A program made the translations under genes and the position numbers. From positions 1-28,642 of the forward strand of contig CAZAPS010000021.1 in the NCBI GenBank assembly GCA_964487355.1: 28,642 nt of DNA, written 5' to 3'. This stretch comes from JAXGYX01 sp964487355. GTDB taxonomy: Bacteria; Bacillota; Clostridia; Saccharofermentanales; Fastidiosipilaceae. Within the stretch, counting starts at the first letter, position 1. Every line of letters starts with the position of its first letter. The notes under the pieces were generated by a model. The model saw only the letters and a list, made by a program, of their open reading frames with translations. It did no database searches and was not told the DNA's origin. Shown here piece by piece: positions 14,612-23,069 of this stretch.

Positions 14612-17032
14612 ATGAAAACATCCATGCAGTTTTTAAATGACTTCACCACGTTGCCGTCCGACGCGCAGACTTTTTGTGACGCGATGACGATGTCGGGCTC
14701 CAAGGTGGAATCGTATGAGATAACCGGCAGCGAGATCATAAATGTGGTGACCGGGCGGATCATCTCGCTCGTCAAACATCCGGACGCCGACAAGTTAATT
14801 GTATGCGACATCGACATCGACGCCGACACGCCTTTGCAAATCGTGACCGGAGCGCCCAATGTTAAACTCAACAACATTGTTCCCATCGCGCTACATAACT
14901 CCCGGCTGCCCGGTGGTGTGCGCATTAGCAAGGGAAAACTGAGAGGAGTTGAGTCGAATGGCATGCTTTGCTCCATTCAAGAGTTGGGCTACACTCCGGA
15001 CGAATATCCGGGAGCCCCGGAGGACGGCATTTTTATTCTATCTCCGGACACGCCGGTCGGAGTGCCCATTCAGGATGTTATGGGGCTCGGACACGTCGTC
15101 ATTGATTTTGAGATCACCTCAAACCGCCCGGACTGCTTCTCGGTCGAAGGCTTGGGACGAGAAGCCGCGATCACTTTGGATCAGCCGTTTCAGCCGATCG
15201 AATCTGTGGTGGTCGCCAAATCAAATAAAAAAACACATGACATGATCGATATTTCCATCGCGGATCCTGATTTGTGCTTTGCCTACCATGGCTGTGTGGT
15301 CACCGATGTCGTGATTGGCGCCTCACCGGCCTGGATGCAGCAACGACTGCGGGATTGCGGTGTCAAACCCATCAACAACATTGTCGATATCACCAATTAC
15401 GTCATGCTTGAAATCGGCCAGCCGATGCACGCGTTTGACTACCGCACTCTGGCCGACGGCAAATTGATCGTGCGTCGCGCGAAAAAAGGTGAGACGTTGA
15501 CCACTTTGGATGACAATGATCATGAGTTGGATGAGAGTGTTTTGGTGATAGCAGATGGACAGCGGCCAATCGGCATCGCCGGTGTCATGGGTGGAAAAAA
15601 CTCGGAGATTGAGTTGGACACACAAACCATCTTGTTTGAATCCGCGGTCTTCGAACCGGTGAACGTCCGCCGTTCAGCGATGAAAATGGGACTGCGCACA
15701 GAGGCGTCCACCCGCTATGAAAAAGGGCTGGACGTGAACAACGCGACACGCGCGTTAAAACGGGCATGTGAACTGGTGGAACAGCTGGGGTGCGGCAAGG
15801 TCACTTCAGATCCGATCTATCGAGAAGGCGATCCTCAACCGGAGCGCCAAATCCGGTTGCGTCCCGACCGTGTCAATCATTTCCTCGGCACTGATATCAG
15901 CGCGTCGTGGATGGAGGAGTTGTTGGTTAAACTGGGCTGCGTTCGGTTGGATGACAACGGTCTTTATCAGATGCCTTCCTACCGCCCGGACCTGCAGTGT
16001 GAAGCGGATCTGGCTGAGGAAGTCGCGAGATTTTACGGGTACAACCGCATTCCATCCACCTTTTCGGCGGGCAAAGAAGCGACCAAAGGGGGACGCACCC
16101 GAGTTCAACGCGCGGTGGAGACACTCAAAGACGTGGCGATCGGCGCGGGATTTTATGAGATCTGCACCTACACCTTCGCGAGTCCTGCCCAAAACAACAA
16201 GCTGCTTTTGGCAAGTGACGCGCCAGAGCGCAAAATGGTAAAGTTGCGCGGGATGGGTGAGGAAGACGGCTACATGCGCACCGGTATGTTGCCGTCCATT
16301 TTACAGGTGGCTTCGAGCAATCGGCGCAAAGGCGCGTCGAGCGGCAGAGTGTTTGAGATCGCATCTGTCTATCAACCGGAGTCGGATGATCCGAACACCT
16401 TGCCCAATGAGATTCGTCAATTCGCCGCGCTGGCCTATGATGACAACGAAGAACGTCGCTCGGCGGCGACTTTCTACCATATGAAAGGCCTGGCGTCTGA
16501 GCTGATTCGAGCGCTGGGCTTGAGCGAGCCGGACTGGCGATCATTCGCCGATCCGACCGAATACCCGTTCCTTCACCCATACCGTGGCGCGGAGTTGCTA
16601 ATCGATGGTGAGGTCTTCGGATATATGGGTTACATTCATCCAACCGTCGCTGACCATTTTGAGACAAGCGAAAATCTTGTGATTTTGATCCTCACCAAAG
16701 ATGAGATCTACGCTCGTTCGACCGAGGCGCGCACCCAGCGCCCGTTGCCCAAATATCCCCCGATCACGCGCGACCTCGCTGTCGTCATCGACGTCGAGGT
16801 GATGGCGGGTGAGCTACGCGAGGACATCTTGAGGACGGGTGGCCCGCTCATTGAGTCGTGTGAGATCTTTGATGTCTATAGCGGTGGCCAGGTAGGGGAA
16901 GGCAAAAAATCAGTCGCCTTCAGCCTGGTTTTTCGTAAGGAAGACGCGACGCTGCAAGATGAGGAGGTCAACCCTGTTATCGGCAAGATACTGGATAACC
17001 TGCAGAAAAAACATAATGCGAGTTTGCGTTGA
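14612..17032 (+). CDS. pheT: Phenylalanyl-tRNA synthetase beta subunit
   Basis: Editing and tRNA-binding subunit of the enzyme, 806 residues as expected. The EMAP-like tRNA-binding domain lies at about residues 40-150 (GRIISLVKHPDADKL). The B3/B4 editing domain contains NNIVDITNYVMLEIGQPMHAFD, and B5 follows (RPDRVNHFLGTDIS to YRPDLQCEADLAEEVARFYG). A pseudo-catalytic core and a C-terminal FDX-ACB anticodon-binding domain (PKYPPITRDLAVVI) complete it. The start is ATG at 14612, giving MKTSMQFLNDF, which matches the family MKVSxxWL pattern. A TTG at 14603 in the same frame sits too close to the AAAGAGAGG ribosome binding site. It is co-transcribed with pheS. Confidence 0.97.
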   Translation: MKTSMQFLNDFTTLPSDAQTFCDAMTMSGSKVESYEITGSEIINVVTGRIISLVKHPDADKLIVCDIDIDADTPLQIVTGAPNVKLNNIVPIALHNSRLPGGVRISKGKLRGVESNGMLCSIQELGYTPDEYPGAPEDGIFILSPDTPVGVPIQDVMGLGHVVIDFEITSNRPDCFSVEGLGREAAITLDQPFQPIESVVVAKSNKKTHDMIDISIADPDLCFAYHGCVVTDVVIGASPAWMQQRLRDCGVKPINNIVDITNYVMLEIGQPMHAFDYRTLADGKLIVRRAKKGETLTTLDDNDHELDESVLVIADGQRPIGIAGVMGGKNSEIELDTQTILFESAVFEPVNVRRSAMKMGLRTEASTRYEKGLDVNNATRALKRACELVEQLGCGKVTSDPIYREGDPQPERQIRLRPDRVNHFLGTDISASWMEELLVKLGCVRLDDNGLYQMPSYRPDLQCEADLAEEVARFYGYNRIPSTFSAGKEATKGGRTRVQRAVETLKDVAIGAGFYEICTYTFASPAQNNKLLLASDAPERKMVKLRGMGEEDGYMRTGMLPSILQVASSNRRKGASSGRVFEIASVYQPESDDPNTLPNEIRQFAALAYDDNEERRSAATFYHMKGLASELIRALGLSEPDWRSFADPTEYPFLHPYRGAELLIDGEVFGYMGYIHPTVADHFETSENLVILILTKDEIYARSTEARTQRPLPKYPPITRDLAVVIDVEVMAGELREDILRTGGPLIESCEIFDVYSGGQVGEGKKSVAFSLVFRKEDATLQDEEVNPVIGKILDNLQKKHNASLR

Positions 17033-17076
17033 TTTTTCTGAGGAGGCGCTTCCAACTCATTATCGACGCAAAAGAA

Positions 17077-17085
17077 TGATATAAT
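17077..17085 (+). promoter_or_regulatory. Extended -10 promoter for the amino acid ABC transporter operon
   Basis: TGaTATAAT at 17077-17085 is a consensus extended -10 element. The -35 region at proper spacing (TCATTA, 17057-17062) is poor, as is usual for extended -10 promoters. The transcription start would be near 17092, leaving a leader of about 90 nt. That leader contains a small GCCGG/CCGGC hairpin ahead of the ribosome binding site. Confidence 0.6.
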
Positions 17086-17182
17086 CTAACGCGTTATTTA
17101 AGAGTCCACAAATGGCTCATAAAAAGTAGATTCGACTGCCGGCATGGCTCCGGCGCAACTTGACGAAGACGAAGGAGAAAAC

Positions 17183-18013
17183 ATGAAACTATCCACTAAA
17201 TTACTCAGTGCGTTTTTAGCTGTGACTTTGCTGCTTTCACTGGCGAGCTGTGGCGGAAAAAATGAACCTGCAACAGAAAAATTGACAGCGATCGCTGACT
17301 TGGAAACTGAAAAGCTGGCGGCCCAGCGAGGCACCATCGGGCATATCCTCGCCGAAGAGCTGGTCGGTGAGGAGAATGTCGACAACGTCACGACCTATGA
17401 AAAATATGTGGACGCTGTGACTTCGCTGGAGCAGGGCAAGGTGCGCGCCGTCATTATGGACGAGCGCCCGGCCAAACGTTTTGTTGAAGAGAAAGGCAAC
17501 ATGGTCATCATGGAAGAGCCTCTTTCCAATGAAAGCTACGCCATCGCTCTGAAAAAAGGAAACGATGAATTGAAAGCGCAGATCGACGACGCGCTGAACG
17601 AGATGAAAGCCGATGGCTCGCTGCAGTCCATTATCGATAAATACAATAGTGACGTGGACGTCAAACCCGAGGACATCGATTTGAACGCCGGCGCCGCGGG
17701 TGGAACGCTGATCATGGGCACAGAGGCCGGATTCGCTCCTTATGAGCTGAAAGTTGGCGACGGCTATATCGGCATCGACGTGGAAATGGCCGCGGCGATC
17801 GCCAAAAAAATGGATATGGAACTGGTCATCGAGAACATGAATTTTGACTCACTGCCGTCCGCCGTCAACAGCGGCAAGGTCGACATGATTGTCGCCGGCC
17901 TGACCGTGACGCCCGAACGGGAGGAAAACATGACGTTTAGTGTGGCGTATGTCGAAGACGCGCGCCAAGTCGCTCTTGTGATGAGCGATGATTACGCCAC
18001 TTCTGACAAATGA
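17183..18013 (+). CDS. Amino acid ABC transporter substrate-binding lipoprotein, apparently circularly permuted
   Basis: A 276-residue lipoprotein with a signal peptide ending in the lipobox LASC (Cys23), so it is anchored outside the membrane. The halves of the SBP_bac_3 fold are in reversed order. Residues about 34-156 match the family's second half: DLETEKLAAQRGT, then SLEQGKVRAVIMDE with Asp93, EEPLSNESYAIALKKG and LNEMKADGSLQSIIDKY. Residues about 174-276 match the first half: GTLIMGTEAGFAPYEL, GYIGIDVEMAAAIAKKM and DMIVAGLTVTPER with the ligand carboxylate Arg246. The protein ends at DDYATSDK, where the family would continue into residues 34 onward. All ligand-site motifs are kept, so it may fold and bind. 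The ATG at 17183 follows GAAGGAG; upstream in-frame codons back to 17144 do not look like a signal peptide. Permease and ATPase follow. Confidence 0.88.
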   Translation: MKLSTKLLSAFLAVTLLLSLASCGGKNEPATEKLTAIADLETEKLAAQRGTIGHILAEELVGEENVDNVTTYEKYVDAVTSLEQGKVRAVIMDERPAKRFVEEKGNMVIMEEPLSNESYAIALKKGNDELKAQIDDALNEMKADGSLQSIIDKYNSDVDVKPEDIDLNAGAAGGTLIMGTEAGFAPYELKVGDGYIGIDVEMAAAIAKKMDMELVIENMNFDSLPSAVNSGKVDMIVAGLTVTPEREENMTFSVAYVEDARQVALVMSDDYATSDK

Positions 18014-18104
18014 GGCTGAAACCGACTCGAACAGCAGGTGACGGGTATAAAAGCACAAGACCGGCGCTCAGGCGCGGTATCTGCATCAGTTTGGAGGTGC
18101 GGTG

Positions 18105-18938
18105 ATGGAGGACAAGCGCTCGAGACAGCGCCTTGTGGATGACAAAAATCCGCGAATCGACCGCGGCACGGCGGGCATCATGGTTTTCATTGTGCTGATT
18201 CTCTTTTTGATGTATCGAGGCGGTGTTTTCACAGCGGGATATTGGCAGACTGTCGGCAATAAATTCTTTGCGAATTTTATTCAGGAAAAACGCTACATGA
18301 TGCTGATCAAAGGTCTGTGGGCGACGATCCAGATGACCTTGATCGCCGGAGTGATCGGAATCATCATTGGTCTGCTGCTGAGCCTGATCCGCGTCGCCTA
18401 TCGTGGCGGCGCCCGGATCGGCATTTTGAACCTGTTCGCGAATCTCTACATCACAGTGATCCGCGGCACCCCGGTGATGGTGCAAATCCTGATTTGGAAT
18501 TTCACCATTTTCGGCAGTGTGAGAAATGCCAACACGATGTTGATCGCCGCGCTGGCCTTTGGCTTGAACTCAGGCGCCTATGTAGCGGAGATCTTTCGCG
18601 CCGGTATCGAGTCGCTCGATCCGGGGCAGATGGAGGCGGGCCGCTCGCTCGGCCTGTCTTATCGCACGACGATGCAGAAAATCGTGTTGCCACAGGCGAC
18701 AAAACATTCGCTGCCAACCTTGTTCAATGAATTGATCACGCTGGTCAAAGAAACTTCGATCGCCGGCTATATCGGCATTGATGACCTCACACGGGGGGGA
18801 CAGAACATCCAAAGCATCACTTTGGACAGCTCCCAGCCACTGCTGATGGTCGCGCTGATCTACCTTGTCCTGGTATTGGGGATGACGGCGTTGATGAACA
18901 AATTGGAAAGGAGGCTCGCGCGCAGTGATCGACATTAA
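18105..18938 (+). CDS. Amino acid ABC transporter permease
   Basis: Inner-membrane permease of the polar amino acid (His/Glu/Gln/Cys) family, 277 residues. A charged 20-residue cytoplasmic N-terminus leads to a first helix (TAGIMVFIVLILFLMY). The conserved core LIKGLWATIQMTL, VIRGTPVMVQILIWNF, GAYVAEIFRAGIESL and the EAA loop EAGRSLGLSYRTTM (ATPase contact) follow. GTG at 18102 and ATG at 18105 are both possible; GGAGGT at 18093-18098 gives the better distance to ATG 18105. It starts 91 nt after the binding protein and overlaps the ATPase gene by 14 nt. Confidence 0.93.
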   Translation: MEDKRSRQRLVDDKNPRIDRGTAGIMVFIVLILFLMYRGGVFTAGYWQTVGNKFFANFIQEKRYMMLIKGLWATIQMTLIAGVIGIIIGLLLSLIRVAYRGGARIGILNLFANLYITVIRGTPVMVQILIWNFTIFGSVRNANTMLIAALAFGLNSGAYVAEIFRAGIESLDPGQMEAGRSLGLSYRTTMQKIVLPQATKHSLPTLFNELITLVKETSIAGYIGIDDLTRGGQNIQSITLDSSQPLLMVALIYLVLVLGMTALMNKLERRLARSDRH

Positions 18939-19653
18939 AGATCTGTACAAAAATTTTGGTGAGATACAGGTGCTCAAAGGCATCTCCACTCATATTAATC
19001 GAGGAGACAAGATCGTGATCGTCGGTCCTTCCGGATCGGGCAAAAGCACCTTCTTGCGCTGTTTGAACTTGCTCGAAAAACCAACTTCGGGCAGCATCAA
19101 TGTGATGGGAACTGAAATTTTGAACCCTTCTTCGGACATCAACAATGTGCGACAACGGATGGGCATGGTGTTTCAACACTTCAATCTTTTCCCACATCTG
19201 TCGGTGCGTCAAAACATCACCTTGGCCCCCGTCCAACTCAAGCGGATGACGCAGGACGAGGCGAATGAGAAGGCGAAGGTGCTGCTGCGCAGGGTGGGTC
19301 TGCTTGACAAAATCGATGAGTATCCGAATATGCTGTCCGGTGGTCAAAAACAGCGTGTGGCGATTACGCGCGCGCTGGCCATGGATCCGGCCATCATGTT
19401 GTTTGATGAACCTACGTCAGCTCTGGATCCCGAAATGATCGGAGAAGTGTTGCAGGTTATGAAAGAGTTGGCGGACGACGGTATGACCATGGTGCTGGTG
19501 ACCCATGAGATGGGTTTCGCGCGGGAGGTCGGCAACAGAATGTTTTTTATGGATGACGGAATCATCGCGGAAGAAGGGACGCCGGACGATATATTCAATC
19601 GCCCTCAACATCCGCGCACAATCGAATTTTTGTCTAAGATTTTGCATAAATGA
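18925..19653 (+). CDS. Amino acid ABC transporter ATP-binding protein (GlnQ-like)
   Basis: Cytoplasmic ATPase that powers the transporter, 242 residues. Walker A GPSGSGKST is at 34-42, the Q-loop at MVFQHFNLFPH, the signature LSGGQ at 137-141, Walker B IMLFDEP at 157-163 and the switch His194 (VTHEM). The sequence is typical of polar amino acid ATPases (GlnQ/HisP class). The start is GTG at 18925, with AAAGGAGG at 18907-18914 upstream, overlapping the permease end by 14 nt. It is the last gene of the transporter operon, which ends at a clear terminator 42 nt downstream. Confidence 0.96.
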   Translation: MIDIKDLYKNFGEIQVLKGISTHINRGDKIVIVGPSGSGKSTFLRCLNLLEKPTSGSINVMGTEILNPSSDINNVRQRMGMVFQHFNLFPHLSVRQNITLAPVQLKRMTQDEANEKAKVLLRRVGLLDKIDEYPNMLSGGQKQRVAITRALAMDPAIMLFDEPTSALDPEMIGEVLQVMKELADDGMTMVLVTHEMGFAREVGNRMFFMDDGIIAEEGTPDDIFNRPQHPRTIEFLSKILHK

Positions 19654-19694
19654 TCGACTAGATATTGGCAGAAAAATTAAATTGTCTCATTTTT

Positions 19695-19733
19695 GACGGT
19701 TTTTTCTATAAAAGAATCAACCGTCTTTTTTTT
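19695..19733 (+). terminator. Intrinsic terminator of the ABC transporter operon
   Basis: GACGGTT (19695-19701) pairs perfectly with AACCGTC (19719-19725), with further weak A-T pairing inside the loop, and eight T (19726-19733) follow at once. Confidence 0.88.
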
Positions 19734-19798
19734 GTCCGTCCATACTGAATGTGGCGCCCGCGAAGCGCGTGAATCGATCAGACTGAAAAGAGGAAGAA

Positions 19799-20113
19799 AT
19801 GCACACTTTTGAAACGACACTGACCGTGCCATTGGTGATCTTGCTGACAGTGAGCTTTCTCGGCGGACTGCCCGGATTGTATCGCAACGTGAGCGAGCGG
19901 GCGGCGCAGGAAACCAAAGCTTGTGTTTCCATGCTGCGTACCGAAATGCTGTATGAATTGAAGTCAACGCCTTCGTTGTATTGGGTCATCACACACCCTC
20001 CACGCATGCTGCGCTTTCAACAACAAATGGAAGACCTGGTGTCATGGAGCGATGGACAGTTCGGCCTCGACGCGGAAGGAGGTGAGGGTGCTGGAAAAAA
20101 AGATTCCCCATGA
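19799..20113 (+). CDS. Small TadE-like membrane protein
   Basis: A 104-residue protein with one N-terminal hydrophobic segment (about residues 6-25, TTLTVPLVILLTVSFLGG) and a short charged outer part. The start MHTFETTLTVPL resembles a mature TadE/pilin N-terminus, with Glu at position 5 from the initiator. No prepilin leader can be added, because an in-frame TGA lies 15 nt upstream at 19784-19786. The ATG at 19799 follows AGAGGAAG. The last 26 nt overlap the next gene, indicating translational coupling. Together with the two following genes it looks like a small pseudopilin cluster. I do not recognise a specific family, and no promoter was identified in the 65 bases after the upstream terminator. 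Confidence 0.6.
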   Translation: MHTFETTLTVPLVILLTVSFLGGLPGLYRNVSERAAQETKACVSMLRTEMLYELKSTPSLYWVITHPPRMLRFQQQMEDLVSWSDGQFGLDAEGGEGAGKKDSP

Positions 20114-21638
20114 TCGATCATGTGCGGACGATGGCGGGACCAACCACCTTTTGCGCGATGTGCGAGGATCGATCAGTGTCTTCATGGCGACGGTGATTGT
20201 GATGGTCTGTCTACTTGGCTCCAGCGTGGTCAGCCTGGCCGGGCTGCGTCAAACCGAACATCAAATCGCCCAGACCGCGACTTTGCAGGCCGATACGGTA
20301 TTGTCCGCGTACGACAGAAAGTTGTTTGACTCATATGGTGTCATGGCTTTTGGCGCGGACGTTCCGGATCAAATCGGCGCGGTGATTCCGATGTACAAAA
20401 TTCCGGGGACGGCGCACCTTGAAATGAGTTCGGCTGAAGATATAAAAGAGGGTCAGTCATTAAAAAATCAAATTGTGAATTTCATGAAGATTAGAACCGG
20501 CGAGGTCATTGTGGAGCGAATCGCCGGATGTCAGGAGGCTTATACGGAGATTGGCGGTTTAAAAGCGGGAGAATATTTGACGGATTCCACCCTGTGTTCT
20601 TCTTTGAATCAGATTTCCGGATTGTTGGTGATGGACGAAGAAAAAAATAGACAGCGGTCATTAGAAGAAATCGGTTCCGTCACCGATCCGGAGGTCTCAA
20701 GTCCGGGCGGCGATGATTCGCGCCAAAATCCGGCAAACTGGTCGGATGATGATCATACGCTGGCCTTGCAAGGTTGGGAGTCACTAATTGAGGCCGGCAA
20801 GACCAAGCTCTCTTTCAAGGGTGAAAACCCACTCGACGCCACCGGCGCCACATTGCTTGACCTGACCGCGTTGGCGGAGTGTGTCAACGAGGCGGAACGG
20901 TTTTTAGCTTTTGGAGACCTTCCGGTTTACGATGATCTGAGCCTCAATGTCTACGCTCAGAGGATGTTCAAGTGTCAGCCGACCCATAGTGCGGGTTCGC
21001 GAAATGAAATCTACGCGACAAATCTGCGTCATGTCAGGCTCAATGAACTGCCGACCGAGCGAAACTTTGAAATTGAATATGTTTTATTTGGAAAAGAGCG
21101 AGATGTTGAGAATCAAATGGCTGGCAACTCACTTTTGTTCGGCACTCGTTTGTTGATTCAGCTTGTGGATTATCGCGCGGACGAGACGAAAATGGCGCAG
21201 GCGCGATCAATGGCCGCGGTGCTCTCCACATTGATCGCCGTGCTTAGTGTGGGCCAAGTGACGATCAGTCCGACGGTGCTCACCGATTTGATCTGGATTG
21301 TCGAATGCGCCTTGGCCGCATATAAAGAGTTTAAGTCGCTATGCCTTGGAATGGCGGTGGATCTTTGGCCGTATCGCAAGTCCGGCAACCTGTCCTTGTA
21401 CTATCAAGATTATATGCTGCTGTATTCTCTATTCGTGCCGCAAGACCAAATCATTTTAAGAATCGCCGACTTGTTGGAGGCGAACAGCGGGCTGAGCTTG
21501 TGCATGGGTGTGGTCGTGCGCGTTGATTGGAAAGGAGGTCCCAATGGAAGCTTGTGGCGCGACGTTGTCATCCGCGCGCAGTACGACAGGTCATCGCCGG
21601 AGGAGGCGATCGTCGGCGCCTCGCCTGTTGAGGAATAG
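20088..21638 (+). CDS. DUF5702-like (TadG-like) membrane-anchored protein
   Basis: A 516-residue protein with a basic N-terminus, one hydrophobic anchor after RGSISVFMATVIVMVCLL, then QADTVLSAYDRKLFDSYGVMAF. This pattern is shared by DUF5702 proteins of Clostridia found near Tad-type pilus genes. The rest is a large extracytoplasmic region of unknown function, with a second hydrophobic stretch near residues 380-410 (MAAVLSTLIAVLSVGQVTI). The GTG at 20088 is the chosen start, since AAGGAGG at 20076-20082 lies 5 nt before it; an in-frame ATG at 20052 has no such site. It overlaps the genes on both sides, by 26 nt upstream and by 95 nt downstream. Confidence 0.72.
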   Translation: MLEKKIPHDRSCADDGGTNHLLRDVRGSISVFMATVIVMVCLLGSSVVSLAGLRQTEHQIAQTATLQADTVLSAYDRKLFDSYGVMAFGADVPDQIGAVIPMYKIPGTAHLEMSSAEDIKEGQSLKNQIVNFMKIRTGEVIVERIAGCQEAYTEIGGLKAGEYLTDSTLCSSLNQISGLLVMDEEKNRQRSLEEIGSVTDPEVSSPGGDDSRQNPANWSDDDHTLALQGWESLIEAGKTKLSFKGENPLDATGATLLDLTALAECVNEAERFLAFGDLPVYDDLSLNVYAQRMFKCQPTHSAGSRNEIYATNLRHVRLNELPTERNFEIEYVLFGKERDVENQMAGNSLLFGTRLLIQLVDYRADETKMAQARSMAAVLSTLIAVLSVGQVTISPTVLTDLIWIVECALAAYKEFKSLCLGMAVDLWPYRKSGNLSLYYQDYMLLYSLFVPQDQIILRIADLLEANSGLSLCMGVVVRVDWKGGPNGSLWRDVVIRAQYDRSSPEEAIVGASPVEE

Positions 21639-22560
21639 ACAAGGTGGTGTCGCGCTCGAGGCGGCGCTGGCCTGTCCGCTGTTCATAATGCTGGTGATTT
21701 CTTTGTTGATGGTTGTGATCGGCGCCGAGGCTGAGGTGGTCTGGCGAGGGGCAAGTCAAAAAAGCTGTGAGGAGTTCGCTTTGGTCCTGGCGCAAACACC
21801 TGAGCTGAATTTTGGCGCGATGATTGAGTCAGACCCACATTCAACGCCAATTCAAAATCTGACGCTGACGCATTTGACCGGTGGTGTGTTGCTGGATCGA
21901 ACCAATCACTGGTTTATAAAAAACACCGAACACCGGCCCTGGCTGCGCAAATTTATCACCAATCCGGGCGTTTATTTGCAAATCAATAAAGAGCGCTATC
22001 ATATACATATCGATTACACGTTTGAGGTACCGACTTATTTTGGTTCGTTGAGCCGTGGGCAGGTGGAAGTGATTCCACTTTGGTCGACCTCATTACATAC
22101 AGGTGAATCGGAAAACGAGAACGCGGACGCGGGAGAAGACAACGACGATTCCATCTGGTCAAAAGGAAATTTTGTGCGTGGCAGATATTTTCGTGACCGA
22201 CTGGGAGGTTCTTTGCCGGACAGCTATCCGGTGATTTCCTCACTGGTGGACGGAACGGCGGTCGCCACCAAAAGTATCGACCTGACCTCACCTTATTATT
22301 TCGATCACAGCATTTTAGAAGGCAAGGTGATGGGGTTTGTCAACGAACTGTCGACTTTCGACGGAACACCGCGCCCCTGGGGTAGCGCAAGTCTACACAT
22401 TCAATCGTCCGATATACAAAGCAGGAAGCTGATCGTCGTGGTCCCGACAAACAGTTCGACGGCCGCGCTGAGCGTGTTGGATGATTTAAGGAACCGGGCA
22501 GCCCGTGAAGGTGTGCGATTGGAGGTGCGCCGGATTGGAGAGAGCAGCCGTTATAAGTAA
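21544..22560 (+). CDS. TadE-like pseudopilin with prepilin-type cleavage site
   Basis: A 338-residue protein. An arginine-rich leader (residues 1-33) ends in RQG, followed by GVALEAALACPLF and a hydrophobic helix to about residue 60. Cleavage between Gly34 and Gly35 would place Glu39 at position +5, the classical prepilin peptidase pattern, also used by TadE proteins. The remaining 270 residues would be outside the cell, with no named domain. The start is ATG at 21544 with AAAGGAGGT at 21531-21539; this makes a 95-nt out-of-frame overlap with the previous gene. A TTG at 21628 would shorten the overlap but has no ribosome binding site. No tadA, tadB, tadC or prepilin peptidase gene is in the window. 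Confidence 0.7.
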   Translation: MEACGATLSSARSTTGHRRRRRSSAPRLLRNRQGGVALEAALACPLFIMLVISLLMVVIGAEAEVVWRGASQKSCEEFALVLAQTPELNFGAMIESDPHSTPIQNLTLTHLTGGVLLDRTNHWFIKNTEHRPWLRKFITNPGVYLQINKERYHIHIDYTFEVPTYFGSLSRGQVEVIPLWSTSLHTGESENENADAGEDNDDSIWSKGNFVRGRYFRDRLGGSLPDSYPVISSLVDGTAVATKSIDLTSPYYFDHSILEGKVMGFVNELSTFDGTPRPWGSASLHIQSSDIQSRKLIVVVPTNSSTAALSVLDDLRNRAAREGVRLEVRRIGESSRYK

Positions 22561-22630
22561 AAACAGCCTTTGAAATGTTTGAGCGCCGGCCGCGAGGATC
22601 TTGTCACAGGTGCCCAAAATAGCGCCGCGC

Positions 22631-22659
22631 TTGCTATGAAAGGGGGCTTGCGGTATGAT
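22631..22659 (+). promoter_or_regulatory. Probable promoter for the yerC-like gene and secA
   Basis: TTGCTA at 22631-22636 and TATGAT at 22654-22659 are separated by 17 bp. The transcription start would be near 22666, about 41 nt before the ATG at 22707. The 146-base gap shows no clear terminator for the upstream genes. Confidence 0.6.
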
Positions 22660-22706
22660 TATTACGTTTATTTTTCATCATAATCCTCGGTAGAATTGGA
22701 GCTCAA

Positions 22707-23018
22707 ATGATGAATGAGAAGCTAAAAGACGAACATACAAACCGCTTGTTCGCGGGAATCTTATCATTGAAAACGACAGCGGAATGCTATCAGTTTTTTT
22801 CGGATCTTTGCACAGTCTCGGAAATTAAATCAATGGCGCAACGACTGCAAGTGGCCGATATGCTCAGGGATGGAAAGACCTATATGGAAATAACCGAAAA
22901 GACCGGAGTCAGCACGGCCACGATCAGCCGTGTGAATCGGTGTCTGGAGTATGGGTCGGATGGCTACAAAATTGTGCTACGAAGACTGGAAGATGAACAA
23001 AAGAAAAAAGATGAATGA
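22707..23018 (+). CDS. YerC/YecD family TrpR-like DNA-binding protein
   Basis: A 103-residue cytoplasmic protein of the TrpR-superfamily YerC/YecD group. The helix-turn-helix is ADMLRDGKTYMEITEKTGVSTATISRVNRCL, here read as two parts at about residues 50-62 and 63-82. The N-terminal helical dimerisation part (LFAGILSLKTTAECYQFF) is also typical. It is thought to act as a transcription regulator, but its ligand and targets are not established. Two adjacent ATG codons (22707 and 22710) are possible, with GGAG at 22698-22701. It lies 51 bases before secA in the same direction and may share a transcript with it. Confidence 0.88.
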   Translation: MMNEKLKDEHTNRLFAGILSLKTTAECYQFFSDLCTVSEIKSMAQRLQVADMLRDGKTYMEITEKTGVSTATISRVNRCLEYGSDGYKIVLRRLEDEQKKKDE

Positions 23019-23069
23019 TGCGGAATGAGATGAACCGTTTTTCGAAGAATCCGCAGGTTAGGGACACAT

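Noticed and set aside
17138..17156. Riboswitch-like leader before the ABC transporter
   Set aside because: Only a 5-bp GCCGG/CCGGC hairpin is visible in the roughly 90-nt leader, without known riboswitch motifs or a terminator switch.
17183..18013. Binding protein read as two truncated genes or a frameshifted duplicate
   Set aside because: The frame is continuous with one lipoprotein signal, and each family half is present once, so a single permuted protein explains it better.
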